Shown: positions 49,973-59,169, counted from the stretch's first letter. The stretch: 64,000 bases of DNA from Flavobacterium amniphilum (GCF_023634845.1 NZ_JAMLJL010000003.1:186001-250000); one strand, 5' to 3'. Notes: generated by a model not told the origin, from the sequence alone. Made by a program: numbers and translations.

Positions 49973-50656
49973 ATGAAGAAAGTTTATCATACCATAGTAC
50001 TTTTATTGGCAATGCAATTTGCCCATGCGCAGATCCATGAATTTGGTTTATTTGCCGGCGGAAGTAATTTTATTGGCGACGTAGGAAGAACAGATTATAT
50101 TCATCCTAACGAACCCGCTATCGGTATTTTATACAAGTGGAATAAGAGTCCGCGTTTTGCCTGGAGATTTTCGGCAATGCGCTCTAAAATATCAGGAAAC
50201 GATTTAGATTCTGATGTGGCAGGAAGAAAAGACAGAGGCTTACAGTTTGAAAATTCAATTACTGAGCTTTCAGCAGGTTTTGAGTTCAACTTCTTTGATT
50301 TTGACCAACATCAATCCGGTTTTTTCATGACACCTTATCTATCTTCAGGTGTTAACTATTTCTTTCACGACAATTTGTATGTGGTAGGAAATCAATACGA
50401 AAATGATGATCGTTCAGGTGATTTTGCCCTTCCGATTATCGCAGGAATCAAAATGAAAATTTCACGCAATTTTATCTTAGGATTAGAAAGCGGCGCACAC
50501 TATACATTTACAGATGATATTGATGGAAGTTTCCCTAAAAAAAGCAGTTTGGAAGGCTACAAATTCGGGAACGTAAATAGTAAGGATTGGTATGTATTTA
50601 CAGGGTTGACACTAACGTACACGTTTGGCGAAAAACCTTGTTATTGTAGAGAATAA
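49973..50656 (+). CDS. DUF6089 outer-membrane beta-barrel protein
   Basis: 227 residues with signal peptide MKKVYHTIVLLLAMQFAHAQ. The mature part reads as an eight-stranded outer-membrane barrel with alternating aromatic strands (IHEFGLFAGGSNFIGDVG, SAGFEFNFFDF, FILGLESGAHYTFTDDIDG) and ends DWYVFTGLTLTYTFGEKPCYCRE. The family is regularly found just before uppS and bamA in flavobacteria, so a role in outer-membrane assembly is likely. The ATG at 49973 follows the -7 box; an in-frame TTG at 49955 is part of that box. Confidence 0.88.
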   Translation: MKKVYHTIVLLLAMQFAHAQIHEFGLFAGGSNFIGDVGRTDYIHPNEPAIGILYKWNKSPRFAWRFSAMRSKISGNDLDSDVAGRKDRGLQFENSITELSAGFEFNFFDFDQHQSGFFMTPYLSSGVNYFFHDNLYVVGNQYENDDRSGDFALPIIAGIKMKISRNFILGLESGAHYTFTDDIDGSFPKKSSLEGYKFGNVNSKDWYVFTGLTLTYTFGEKPCYCRE

Positions 50657-50658
50657 AA

Positions 50659-51399
50659 ATGAGCTTATTAAACAAAATTAACACAGATAATTTACCCACT
50701 CATCTAGCCATCATAATGGATGGTAATGGCCGTTGGGCAAAACAGAAAGGAATGCTTCGTGCTTTTGGCCATGAAAACGGAACCAAAAGTGTGAGAACCA
50801 CTGTTGAAGCCTGTGCCCGTTTAGGTATCAAAAATCTGACCCTATATGCTTTCTCTACCGAAAACTGGAACAGACCCAAATTAGAAGTGGAAACTTTAAT
50901 GAAACTCCTCATTTCATCTTTAAAGAAGGAGTTGGCTACGCTTGAAAAAAACGACATTAAGTTAAATTCAATCGGCAATCTGGATCACCTTCCCAAAGGG
51001 GTTCAAAAAGAACTTCAGGAAGTAATCGAAAAAACCAAAAACAATACACGCATGACTTTGACACTTGCCTTGAGTTACGGCTCACGGGAAGAAATCTTAA
51101 ATGCTGTTAAAAAAATATCAGATAAAGTTAAAAATAATATAATTTCAATTGATACTATTGACGAATCCATATTAAATAATCATCTTTACACGCATGATTT
51201 ACCGGACGTAGATCTAGTGGTAAGAACCAGTGGTGAACACCGCATCAGTAATTTTTTACTTTGGCAGATTGCTTATGCCGAATTTTATTTTACAGATGTA
51301 TTGTGGCCCGATTTTACAGAAGAACATTTATATGAGGCCATTATTAGTTATCAAAAAAGAGAACGTAGATTTGGAAAAACAAGTGAACAAATTCAATAA
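50659..51399 (+). CDS. uppS: Isoprenyl transferase (undecaprenyl diphosphate synthase)
   Basis: 246 residues. Cis-prenyltransferase that makes the C55 carrier for cell-wall and LPS sugars. Signature: IMDGNGRWAKQKG (catalytic Asp21), YAFSTENWNRP, and VVRTSGEHRISNFLLWQIAYAEFYF. It starts two bases after the DUF6089 stop, and its end overlaps the start of bamA. Confidence 0.97.
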   Translation: MSLLNKINTDNLPTHLAIIMDGNGRWAKQKGMLRAFGHENGTKSVRTTVEACARLGIKNLTLYAFSTENWNRPKLEVETLMKLLISSLKKELATLEKNDIKLNSIGNLDHLPKGVQKELQEVIEKTKNNTRMTLTLALSYGSREEILNAVKKISDKVKNNIISIDTIDESILNNHLYTHDLPDVDLVVRTSGEHRISNFLLWQIAYAEFYFTDVLWPDFTEEHLYEAIISYQKRERRFGKTSEQIQ

Positions 51400-54073
51400 A
51401 TCCCTAAGTATTACCAACAGCATTAAATTAGTGCTGTTCTTTTTATTAATAAGCCTTACGGCAAATTTAAGAGCTCAGGACAGACTTCCGTTTGATCAGG
51501 GAAAAGTATATATATTAAAGAAAGTTTCAGTTACCGGTAAAGTAACCTATAACGAACAGACAATTGTTACTTTTGCCGGATTGCAAAAAGGACAATCGAT
51601 TACAGTTCCGGGTGAAGAAATAAGTAACTCAATCAAGAAACTCTGGAGATTGGGATTCTATGAAAACGTAAATTATTATGTTGACAAAATTGAAGGCGAC
51701 AGCATCTCTTTAGAATTAAACCTAAATGAATTACCTAAACTTAAAGAGGTAAGATTTGTAGGTATCAAAAAAGGAGCAATTGACGACTTAATTAAAGACA
51801 ATGCCTTAACTCCGGAAAAAATCGTCAATGAGAATTTAATTACAACGACCAAATTCTACATTGAAAACAAATACAAAAAGGAAGGATTTTACAATACTAA
51901 AGTTAATATCACTACAGTAGAAGATACTTCCGCTATTAACCATGTAAACATGATCGTAAATGTCGACAAAGGTGATCGTGTAAAAATCCGCAAAATCAAT
52001 GTTAACGGTAATTCCCAAATAGCTGACGCCAAAATACGGAAAGCAATGAAGAATACGAAGCAGAAGAATCCTATACGACTTTTCAAAGCTTCAAAATTCA
52101 TGCGCGACAAATACAGGGAAGACCTAGCTTCGATTGTAGAAAAATACAAAGAAAGCGGATATCGTGATGCACGTGTTGTTTCTGACTCTGTTATCTATGA
52201 CAAAGAAAGAAACGAGTTAACCATCAATCTTAACCTTGAAGAAGGGAATAAATACTACTTCGGCGACATCAAATTCGTTGGAAACACCGTATACAGTGAC
52301 AATGTACTGGCAAGACAATTAGGTCTTAAAAAAGGTGATGTTTACAATGGTGTATTACTCGACAAACGTATTGCTGACAAATCGAGTCCTGATAGCGATG
52401 ATTTAACCAATTTATACCAAAACAACGGTTATTTATTTTCAAACATCAACCCGGTAGAGGTTAAAACAGAAAACGACACCATTGACATGGAAATCAGAAT
52501 CGTTGAAGGTCCGTTAGCACACTTTAATAAAATATCGGTTGTTGGAAACGACAAAACAAACGATAAGGTAATTTACCGTGAAATCAGAACTAAACCGGGA
52601 GATATTTACAGTAAAGAACAATTAGTAAGAACCATTCGCGAAATTGGTCAGCTGGGCTTCTTCGATGCTGAAGCAATTAAACCGGATTTTGAAAATGTTG
52701 ACCCGGCTGCCGGAACAGTTGACATTAAGTATAATGTTGTTGAAAAAGGAGCCAGCCAAATTGAATTACAAGGTGGTTATGGCGGAGGAGGATTCATCGG
52801 AACCCTTGGATTATCGTTCAACAATTTCTCAATTGGAAATATTTTCAAAAAGCACGCATACAAGCCATTACCTATGGGAGATGGTCAAAAACTATCATTA
52901 AGACTACAGGGAAGTACTTATTTCCAAACGTATAGCTTCTCTTTTTCTGAACCATGGTTTGGCGGAAAAAAACCAGTACAGTTCTCTGGATCGGTTTCTT
53001 ACAGCAAGCAGTTTTCAAACAACTTCACAACCAATGATGTAGACCGTTCAAAAAGTTTTAACATCTTTTCGGTTTCATTAGGATTAGCAAAAAGATTAAA
53101 AGCACCGGATGATTTCTTCGTTTTATCAAACTCGCTGAGTTACCAACATTATGATCTTAAAAACTACAATGTAGGTTTGTTTACTTTTGGATACGGAACT
53201 TCAAGAAACTTATCATACACTCTTGGAATTTCAAGAAACAACAAAGGAGTTAACCCTATTTTCCCAACGTACGGATCGGAATTTACTTTTACAGCTAAAT
53301 TTACCCCTCCTTACTCATTATTCAACGGTGTTGATTATGGAAATCTGAAAAACCTTGAAGAATACAAATTAAAATTTGACGGTACACAGATTACTGCTGC
53401 AAACAATGGAGTAATACCTACTATTGGCGACTATATAGCTTATAATTCAGATTTAGGAGGCTATGTCGCAGTTGATACTTATCAAGAAGCAGATGCCAAT
53501 AATTCTAAAATTGACCAAAAAAGATTTAACTGGCTGGAATTTTACAAAGTTAAATTCAAGGCCGAATGGTACAACAAAGTCTATAAAAAACTAACCTTAA
53601 GATCATTGGGCGAATTTGGTTTCATGGGAGCTTACAATCAGGAAAGAGGATTAGTTCCTTTTGAAAGATTCTATTTAGGCGGAGACGGTATGGCGAATTA
53701 CTCAATGGACGGTCGCGAAACAATCCAATTAAGAGGTTACCCTAACAACTCATTAACACCAACCAATTCAAAAGGAGAACAAATTGGTGCAACTGTGTAC
53801 AATAAATTCTCCCTTGAATTACGTTATCCAATTACACTAAAACAAGCAGCCTCGATTTATGCCTTAACATTTGTTGAAGGTGGAGCAGCCTTCAGCAACT
53901 TTAAGGGATACAATCCGTTTGATTTAAAAAGATCTGCGGGTGTAGGTTTAAGAGTTTTCATGCCTGCTTTTGGTCTATTGGGGATAGACTTTGCACATGG
54001 ATTCGATTCATTGTATCCAAACGGAGTAAGAAATGGATGGGAAACTCATTTTATCATAGGTCAGCAATTTTAG
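51332..54073 (+). CDS. bamA: Outer-membrane protein assembly factor BamA
   Basis: About 913 residues. Omp85 family, inserts beta-barrel proteins. Signal region KLVLFFLLISLTANLRAQ, then five POTRA repeats (about 65-440) and a 16-stranded barrel. The L6 loop motif is LRGYPNNSL (VRGF type), and the last residues are HFIIGQQF. The start is unsure: ATG 51332 overlaps uppS by 68 bases and leaves a long basic leader; TTG 51371 or GTG 51383 would give a more normal signal peptide. Overlap with uppS means coupled translation in any case. Two Skp-like genes follow. Confidence 0.94.
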   Translation: MRPLLVIKKENVDLEKQVNKFNKSLSITNSIKLVLFFLLISLTANLRAQDRLPFDQGKVYILKKVSVTGKVTYNEQTIVTFAGLQKGQSITVPGEEISNSIKKLWRLGFYENVNYYVDKIEGDSISLELNLNELPKLKEVRFVGIKKGAIDDLIKDNALTPEKIVNENLITTTKFYIENKYKKEGFYNTKVNITTVEDTSAINHVNMIVNVDKGDRVKIRKINVNGNSQIADAKIRKAMKNTKQKNPIRLFKASKFMRDKYREDLASIVEKYKESGYRDARVVSDSVIYDKERNELTINLNLEEGNKYYFGDIKFVGNTVYSDNVLARQLGLKKGDVYNGVLLDKRIADKSSPDSDDLTNLYQNNGYLFSNINPVEVKTENDTIDMEIRIVEGPLAHFNKISVVGNDKTNDKVIYREIRTKPGDIYSKEQLVRTIREIGQLGFFDAEAIKPDFENVDPAAGTVDIKYNVVEKGASQIELQGGYGGGGFIGTLGLSFNNFSIGNIFKKHAYKPLPMGDGQKLSLRLQGSTYFQTYSFSFSEPWFGGKKPVQFSGSVSYSKQFSNNFTTNDVDRSKSFNIFSVSLGLAKRLKAPDDFFVLSNSLSYQHYDLKNYNVGLFTFGYGTSRNLSYTLGISRNNKGVNPIFPTYGSEFTFTAKFTPPYSLFNGVDYGNLKNLEEYKLKFDGTQITAANNGVIPTIGDYIAYNSDLGGYVAVDTYQEADANNSKIDQKRFNWLEFYKVKFKAEWYNKVYKKLTLRSLGEFGFMGAYNQERGLVPFERFYLGGDGMANYSMDGRETIQLRGYPNNSLTPTNSKGEQIGATVYNKFSLELRYPITLKQAASIYALTFVEGGAAFSNFKGYNPFDLKRSAGVGLRVFMPAFGLLGIDFAHGFDSLYPNGVRNGWETHFIIGQQF

Positions 54074-54074
54074 T

Positions 54075-54082
54075 TATATTTG
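54075..54082 (+). promoter_or_regulatory. -7 element upstream of first Skp-like gene
   Basis: TATATTTG lies right after the bamA stop, 31 bases before the ATG at 54114; a secondary promoter inside the cluster. Confidence 0.45.
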
Positions 54083-54113
54083 ATACAACAATCAACATAA
54101 TAAAAAACAAACT

Positions 54114-55145
54114 ATGAAAAAGTTATTCTTCTTAATCGTGTTTTTTTCTGCTACCGGCCTCGTTTTCGGACAAGCCAAAGCAGGTATTAAAATAGGATAT
54201 ATTGACATGGATTATATTTTGGAAAATGTTCCTGATTATAAAGAAGCTAAAAGTCAATTGGAACAAAAGGCCCAAAAATGGAAACAGGATATTGAAGAAA
54301 GGAAAAATAATATTCAAAAATTAAAAGAAGCCTTAAAAAACGAAAAAGCACTTTACACCAAAGAGCTTATTGAAGAAAAGGAAGAAGAAATTAAATTTCT
54401 GGAAGCTGATTTAATTGACTACCAACAAAAGAGATTCGGTCCCCGCGGTGACTTGGCCATCCAAAAAGAAACCATCATAAAGCCAGTTCAAGATCAGGTT
54501 TTTACGGCTGTTCAGGATATTGCTGAAGCGAAACAATACGACTTTATTTTTGACAAATCTTCTGATATGACCATGCTTTTTTCTGCCAAAAGGTTTGACA
54601 TCAGTGATCAGGTAGTACGCGTTATTACCCGTGCTGAAAAACGTGAAGAATTGAGTAAAAAGCAACAAAAAGCATTAGAAGAAAAACAGGAGAAGCAAGA
54701 TGAAATCGCAGACAATCAGGCTTTATCAGAAAGACAAAAACTTTTAGACGAGAAAAAAGCCAAAAGAGACAAAATCCTTGAGGAAAGACGTAAAACAGCC
54801 GAAGAGAAAAGAAAAACCTTCGAAGAAAACCGTAAAAAACTAATCGAAGAACGCAATAAACAAAATTCTGGCACAACAATTGATTCTACTAAACCAGCTG
54901 AAGCTAAAGAAACAAAAACCGAGGATAAGCAGACCAAAGATTTCAACAAAGCCGAAGACAAAAAAGTAGCACAGGATTCAATAAAAGCAGTTAAAGAAGC
55001 AGAACGTTTAAAAGCGATCGAAAACAATAAAAAAGCCCAGGAGCAAAAAAGAAAAGCACTGGAAGAAAAAAGAAAGAAAATCATCGAAGAGAGAGATTCG
55101 ATCAGAAAAGCAAAAGAAATTGAATTAAAAAAGAAAAATAACTAA
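54114..55145 (+). CDS. OmpH/Skp family protein with long charged C-terminal extension
   Basis: 343 residues with a signal peptide (MKKLFFLIVFFSATGLVFGQ). Residues about 25-180 are an OmpH/Skp chaperone domain (IGYIDMDYILENVPDYKEAKSQLEQKAQ...YDFIFDKSSDMTMLFSAKRFDISDQVVRVI). About 160 more residues form a Lys/Glu/Arg-rich coiled coil (EKRKTFEENRKKLIEERNK). Canonical Skp is about 160 residues, so this is twice as long. The periplasmic chaperone role for outer-membrane proteins fits the bamA neighbour; the tail's role is unknown. Confidence 0.88.
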   Translation: MKKLFFLIVFFSATGLVFGQAKAGIKIGYIDMDYILENVPDYKEAKSQLEQKAQKWKQDIEERKNNIQKLKEALKNEKALYTKELIEEKEEEIKFLEADLIDYQQKRFGPRGDLAIQKETIIKPVQDQVFTAVQDIAEAKQYDFIFDKSSDMTMLFSAKRFDISDQVVRVITRAEKREELSKKQQKALEEKQEKQDEIADNQALSERQKLLDEKKAKRDKILEERRKTAEEKRKTFEENRKKLIEERNKQNSGTTIDSTKPAEAKETKTEDKQTKDFNKAEDKKVAQDSIKAVKEAERLKAIENNKKAQEQKRKALEEKRKKIIEERDSIRKAKEIELKKKNN

Positions 55146-55172
55146 AATTAATATTACCTAATTAATACTAAA

Positions 55173-55673
55173 ATGATGAAACAGATTAAAACTTTACTTA
55201 TCGCAGCTGTAATGATGTTAGGAGCAGGTACAATGAATGCTCAAGTAAAAACAGCTCATATCGATGTTCAGGAATTATTATCCAAGATGCCTGAAATGAC
55301 TTCTGCTAAAGCACAATTGGAAAAATTAAACAAAACTTTCGAAACTGAATATTCAACAATGGTAACTGAATATCAGACCAAAATGAAAAAATACGAAAGT
55401 GAAGCTGAAACAGCTACTAAAGAAATGAATGAAACACGTGCTAAAGAAATGCAGGATATGGGTCAACGCATCCAACAATACAGAGATAACGCTCAAAAAC
55501 AATTACAAGATAAAGAAACTGAAATCGTAAAACCAATTATGGATAAAGCTAAAGCAGCAATCGTAAAAGTAGCTAAAGCTAAAGGATATCAGTATGTAAT
55601 GGACGCTTCTGCTTTTATCGTAGCTGATGGTCCAAACTTATATGAAGATGTGAAAAAAGAATTAAAATTCTAA
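55173..55673 (+). CDS. OmpH/Skp family periplasmic chaperone
   Basis: 166 residues, close to normal Skp length. Signal peptide ends GAGTMNAQ. Mature part: VKTAHIDVQELLSKMPEMTSAKAQLEKL, a long hairpin of helices (FETEYSTMVTEYQTKMKKYESEAETATKEM), and the C-terminal strand segment AAIVKVAKAKGYQYVMDASAFIVADGPNL. It is 27 bases after the longer paralogue and very probably co-transcribed with it. The two together would carry outer-membrane proteins to BamA. The start may be the second Met (55176). Confidence 0.92.
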   Translation: MMKQIKTLLIAAVMMLGAGTMNAQVKTAHIDVQELLSKMPEMTSAKAQLEKLNKTFETEYSTMVTEYQTKMKKYESEAETATKEMNETRAKEMQDMGQRIQQYRDNAQKQLQDKETEIVKPIMDKAKAAIVKVAKAKGYQYVMDASAFIVADGPNLYEDVKKELKF

Positions 55674-55690
55674 TTTTCCAAAATATTTTT

Positions 55691-55726
55691 AAAAAACTGC
55701 GTTACTTATTAGCGCAGTTTTTTTTT
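55691..55726 (+). terminator. Terminator of the bamA/skp-like cluster
   Basis: AAAAAACTGCGTTA and TAGCGCAGTTTTTT form a 14-base stem with one G-U. Its T-tract runs into the murI -7 box at 55726-55733. Confidence 0.8.
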
Positions 55727-55733
55727 ACATTTG
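55726..55733 (+). promoter_or_regulatory. -7 element abutting murI start
   Basis: TACATTTG ends five bases before the ATG at 55738, so the transcript is predicted to begin at or one base before the start codon. Confidence 0.5.
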
Positions 55734-55737
55734 TTTT

Positions 55738-56517
55738 ATGAGCAACACAAACCCTATTGGCCTATTTGATTCCGGAATTGGAGGCACCTCAATCTGGAAA
55801 GAAATCCATCAACTATTACCATACGAAAACACAATCTACCTTGCTGACAGCAAAAACGCGCCTTATGGTAAAAGAAGCAAAGAGGAGATTATTGATTTGT
55901 GCTATAAGAACGTTGATTTTTTATTAGAACAAAATTGCAAAATGATTGTAGTTGCCTGTAATACAGCAACCACTAACGCAATAAAAGAGTTAAGGGCTAA
56001 ATATGACGTTCCTTTCATCGGGATTGAACCAGCAATAAAACCGGCTGCAAATCAATCCGAAACCCAGACTATTGGCATTTTAGCGACCAAAGGGACACTC
56101 AATAGTGATCTTTTCAACAAACACGTTGAAAGCTACTCAAACATAAGAGTTCTTGAGCAGGTTGGTTATGGTTTGGTTGAATTAATAGAAGGAGGTAAAA
56201 TAGACACTGAAGAAATGAGAAATCTTCTTAAAATCTATTTAAGACCAATGGTTGCCGAAAACATCGACTATTTAGTATTAGGATGCAGCCACTACCCTTA
56301 CCTGATACCCGAAATCAAAAAAATTATTCCTCCTCATGTAAAAATTATTGATTCGGGTGAAGCAGTTGCAAGACAAACAAAAGCAATTTTGGAAAAAAAT
56401 AACCTTCTGAATAATTCAAAGAAAGTATCAGAAGGCCTATTCTATGTCAACAGTGATTCCCAAGTTTTAAAAAACATCCTGGGATTTGAAACCAATGTTT
56501 TTGAAAAGGATTTTTAA
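55738..56517 (+). CDS. murI: Glutamate racemase
   Basis: 259 residues. Converts L- to D-glutamate for peptidoglycan. The two catalytic Cys are Cys74 (VVACNTATTNA) and Cys183 (VLGCSHYPYL); GLFDSGIGGTSIW is the N-terminal signature. The mRNA may be leaderless. Its stop codon directly abuts the stop codon of the convergent carbonic anhydrase gene with no spacer. Confidence 0.97.
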   Translation: MSNTNPIGLFDSGIGGTSIWKEIHQLLPYENTIYLADSKNAPYGKRSKEEIIDLCYKNVDFLLEQNCKMIVVACNTATTNAIKELRAKYDVPFIGIEPAIKPAANQSETQTIGILATKGTLNSDLFNKHVESYSNIRVLEQVGYGLVELIEGGKIDTEEMRNLLKIYLRPMVAENIDYLVLGCSHYPYLIPEIKKIIPPHVKIIDSGEAVARQTKAILEKNNLLNNSKKVSEGLFYVNSDSQVLKNILGFETNVFEKDF

Positions 56518-57027
56518 TTATTTAAACCATCCTGAATACATCACATAATTATTTGAAATACGCTCAATTTCTCCGGCAAAATCACTTTGATCTATATCCT
56601 TAACTTTCTTGGCAGGAATACCGGCATAAATCGTTCCAGATTCAACAACGGTGTTTTGTGTAACCACACTTCCCGCAGCGACGATTGAATTACTTTCAAT
56701 CACGCAACCATCCATAACGATAGCACCCATACCGATTAAGACATTGTCTTTTAGAGTACACCCATGTACAATTGCATTATGACCTATTGAAACATTGTTT
56801 CCGATTACCGTAGGGTGTTTTTGATAGGTACAATGGATTACAGCACCATCCTGAATGTTTACTTTATTCCCAACCTTAATATAATGAACATCTCCACGTA
56901 CAACCGCATTAAACCAAACACTACATTGCTCGCCTAACGTTACATCACCAACAATGGTAGCATTTTCAGCAACATAACAATCAGCAGGTATTTGCGGGAA
57001 TTTCCCATTTACTTCTTTGATAACCAT
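56518..57027 (-). CDS. Gamma carbonic anhydrase family protein
   Basis: 169-residue left-handed beta-helix built of hexapeptide repeats (ATIVGDVTLGEQCSVWFNAVVRGDVHYIKVGNKVNIQDGAVIHC). The zinc-ligand pattern (HC..., SIGHNAIVHG) is present, as in YrdA/PaaY-like trimeric proteins; catalytic activity is not certain. The ATG at 57027 was chosen. An in-frame ATG at 57060 would be translated from the terminator hairpin of the upstream porP gene. Confidence 0.9.
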   Translation of the reverse strand: MVIKEVNGKFPQIPADCYVAENATIVGDVTLGEQCSVWFNAVVRGDVHYIKVGNKVNIQDGAVIHCTYQKHPTVIGNNVSIGHNAIVHGCTLKDNVLIGMGAIVMDGCVIESNSIVAAGSVVTQNTVVESGTIYAGIPAKKVKDIDQSDFAGEIERISNNYVMYSGWFK

Positions 57028-57032
57028 ATATA

Positions 57033-57060
57033 AAAAATAAGTCCCGATGAATCGGGACAT
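57033..57060 (-). terminator. Terminator of PorP/SprF gene
   Basis: On the minus strand GTCCCGAT-TC-ATCGGGAC followed by TTATTTTTTATA, eight bases past the stop. It lies just upstream of the carbonic anhydrase ATG. Confidence 0.8.
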
Positions 57061-57068
57061 TATAGTAT

Positions 57069-58064
57069 TTAATTAATTGCCGGACAGTTACAGTCGTAGC
57101 GTTCTTTTTTACAACCAAAATCAAATCCTAATGTAATTTGGTGGAAGCCACCAGTTTCGAATTTGATATCACCCATAACATTCGAATAGGTATAGGCGAA
57201 CATGAATTTCTTATAGTTCACACCAATAAGCGGTGTAATATATTGTAATTTTTGATCTTTCAACTCAGTACCATCAAGGTATTGTGCCCCATCAAAACTT
57301 CTTCTGTATGACAATCCACCCCAGATTTTACCAAAATCCATAGTTTTGTAAACTTTCAAGTTAGCATCAAACGATTTTTCTTTGGTTCTTTCTGTCAATT
57401 GGAAAAGAACGGATGGCTCCCAAAGTAATTTACGAGGATTACCAAACACATAACCACCGCTCAAAAGATATTTTCTCAAGTTATCTGATTCATAATCCGA
57501 ATACAAATCCCTACTTCTGAACAATGCATTTTTAACAGTTGCATGAACATAAAAATCCAAATAATTATAAGAAGCTCCGAAATCAACATTGAAATAAGTT
57601 GAACGTTGAATAATACCAGCAATAATAGGATCAAAATCAGACATATCAAAACTTGACTCATCCAATTGATTTTGTACCAATCCGGCACTCAAACCAAATG
57701 ATAGTTGATTCAAATCTACATTACTTCTTGAAAACATCAAATGATGTGCATAAGTAATTTTAGCTCCTTTTTGAGAATGATAACCATTTTTATCATTAAA
57801 CAATATGGCACCAATTGCTGAACCCCTATCACCAATTTTACCATTAAAACTCAATGTTTGTAAGGCTGGAGCATCATCATTTCCAAACCATTGATTTCTG
57901 GCAGTCAATCTAACTTTAGAACAATTAGAAGCACCGGCCATAGATGGATGCAACAAATAATAGTTATCCGTTAAATAATCCGAATAAACAGCAATACCTT
58001 CCTGAGAGAAAGATACTTGACAAACAAATAGTAAGATAAGTAGTTTTATATTCTTTAAAATCAT
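57069..58064 (-). CDS. PorP/SprF family type IX secretion membrane protein
   Basis: 331 residues with a signal peptide (about 1-20, ending CQVSFSQ). Outer-membrane barrel of the PorP/SprF family: YSDYLTDNYYLLHPSMAGASNCSKVRLTARNQWFGNDDAPALQTLSFNG is the family N-terminal block, and the tail is GGFHQITLGFDFGCKKERYDCNCPAIN. Relatives act with type IX substrates, such as SprF with the adhesin SprB. No giant adhesin gene is adjacent here, so it looks like an orphan copy. It diverges from nifU. Confidence 0.92.
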   Translation of the reverse strand: MILKNIKLLILLFVCQVSFSQEGIAVYSDYLTDNYYLLHPSMAGASNCSKVRLTARNQWFGNDDAPALQTLSFNGKIGDRGSAIGAILFNDKNGYHSQKGAKITYAHHLMFSRSNVDLNQLSFGLSAGLVQNQLDESSFDMSDFDPIIAGIIQRSTYFNVDFGASYNYLDFYVHATVKNALFRSRDLYSDYESDNLRKYLLSGGYVFGNPRKLLWEPSVLFQLTERTKEKSFDANLKVYKTMDFGKIWGGLSYRRSFDGAQYLDGTELKDQKLQYITPLIGVNYKKFMFAYTYSNVMGDIKFETGGFHQITLGFDFGCKKERYDCNCPAIN

Positions 58065-58134
58065 GGTTTTAGACTTTTACAGATTCAGGACTTAATCTGA
58101 TAAAATTAATTAATACTCTAATTTTCAAAACGCT

Positions 58135-58142
58135 CAAAGATA
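58135..58142 (-). promoter_or_regulatory. -7 element of PorP/SprF gene
   Basis: TATCTTTG on the minus strand, about 70 bases before the ATG; no clear -33. Confidence 0.4.
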
Positions 58143-58250
58143 TAACTTTTTGTTATACAATACTTAACTTGAACATTTTTTTTAATCGTCATAAAAAAGT
58201 TAATTAATCCATAAAATACATTAGTACTAAAGAAGTAAAATTATGTTTAT

Positions 58251-58258
58251 TAACTTTG
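58251..58258 (+). promoter_or_regulatory. -7 element of NifU-family gene
   Basis: TAACTTTG, 14 bases before the ATG at 58273. It overlaps an earlier in-frame ATG at 58243, which is therefore unlikely to be used. Confidence 0.5.
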
Positions 58259-58272
58259 CAAAAAAATATCAG

Positions 58273-59169
58273 ATGAGACTTATCACTATAAAAGAAACCA
58301 CTAACCCGAGCATATTAAAATTTGAGTTTTCATACTTCATCTGCCCGAATCAGAGTTTCGAATTCAAAAACATTGACGAATGCGCTGATTCGCCATTAGC
58401 CCAGCAATTATTTTACCTACCTTTTGTCAAAACAGTTTATATATCTGGCAACTTTATTGCAATTGAAAAATTCAGTATCGTAGAATGGGATGATGTAAAA
58501 CACGAAGTTGCAGACCAATTGGAAAATTATGTAAATGCCGGCGGTGAAGTAGTTAAAACAAAAGAAGCCACTAAAAAAGTAGCGGTTACAGTTTATGCAG
58601 AAAGCACTCCGAATCCTTCGGTTATGAAATTCGTTGCAAGCCGTATTTTGTCAAAATCAATTGTAGAATGTAAAAACATTGACGAAACTGACTCTTCACC
58701 ACTTGCAAAGGAATTATTTAAATTCCCCTATGTAAAAGAAGTCTTCATTGACGAAAATTATGTTTCAGTAACAAAATATGCTGTTAGTGAATGGCAAGAA
58801 GTAACTAATGAAATAAGAACTTTCATCCGTGAGTTTATTGAAAACGGAAATATTGCCGTAGATGAAACCAAAATAGTTTCTTCAGAGAAGCAGGAGAAAC
58901 AACAAATCAAAAATTTCGATAATCTTGATGTTACATCCCAGAAGATCATCAACATTATTGAAGAGTATATCAAACCAGCAGTTGCTGCAGACGGAGGAAA
59001 CATCCTGTTTGATTCTTTCTCGGAAACAGACAAAAAAGTGAAAGTAATTTTGCAAGGAGCCTGCAGCGGATGTCCTTCGTCAACTTTTACATTAAAAAAC
59101 GGTATTGAAAACATGTTAAAGGAAATGCTTCACGATCAAGAGATTAAAGTTGAAGCGTTAAACGGATAG
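58273..59169 (+). CDS. NifU family iron-sulfur scaffold with two Nfu N-terminal domains
   Basis: 298 residues. Two tandem Nfu_N domains (about 3-90: TTNPSILKFEFSYFICPN, and 100-190: STPNPSVMKFVASRILSK), then a C-terminal NifU domain (about 215-290) with ADGGNILFDSF and the metal-binding pair Cys264 and Cys267 in GACSGCPSSTFTLKNGIE. It carries Fe-S clusters from the assembly machinery to target proteins. The doubled N domain is the usual flavobacterial form. It stands alone between the divergent PorP gene and dodecin. Confidence 0.94.
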   Translation: MRLITIKETTNPSILKFEFSYFICPNQSFEFKNIDECADSPLAQQLFYLPFVKTVYISGNFIAIEKFSIVEWDDVKHEVADQLENYVNAGGEVVKTKEATKKVAVTVYAESTPNPSVMKFVASRILSKSIVECKNIDETDSSPLAKELFKFPYVKEVFIDENYVSVTKYAVSEWQEVTNEIRTFIREFIENGNIAVDETKIVSSEKQEKQQIKNFDNLDVTSQKIINIIEEYIKPAVAADGGNILFDSFSETDKKVKVILQGACSGCPSSTFTLKNGIENMLKEMLHDQEIKVEALNG

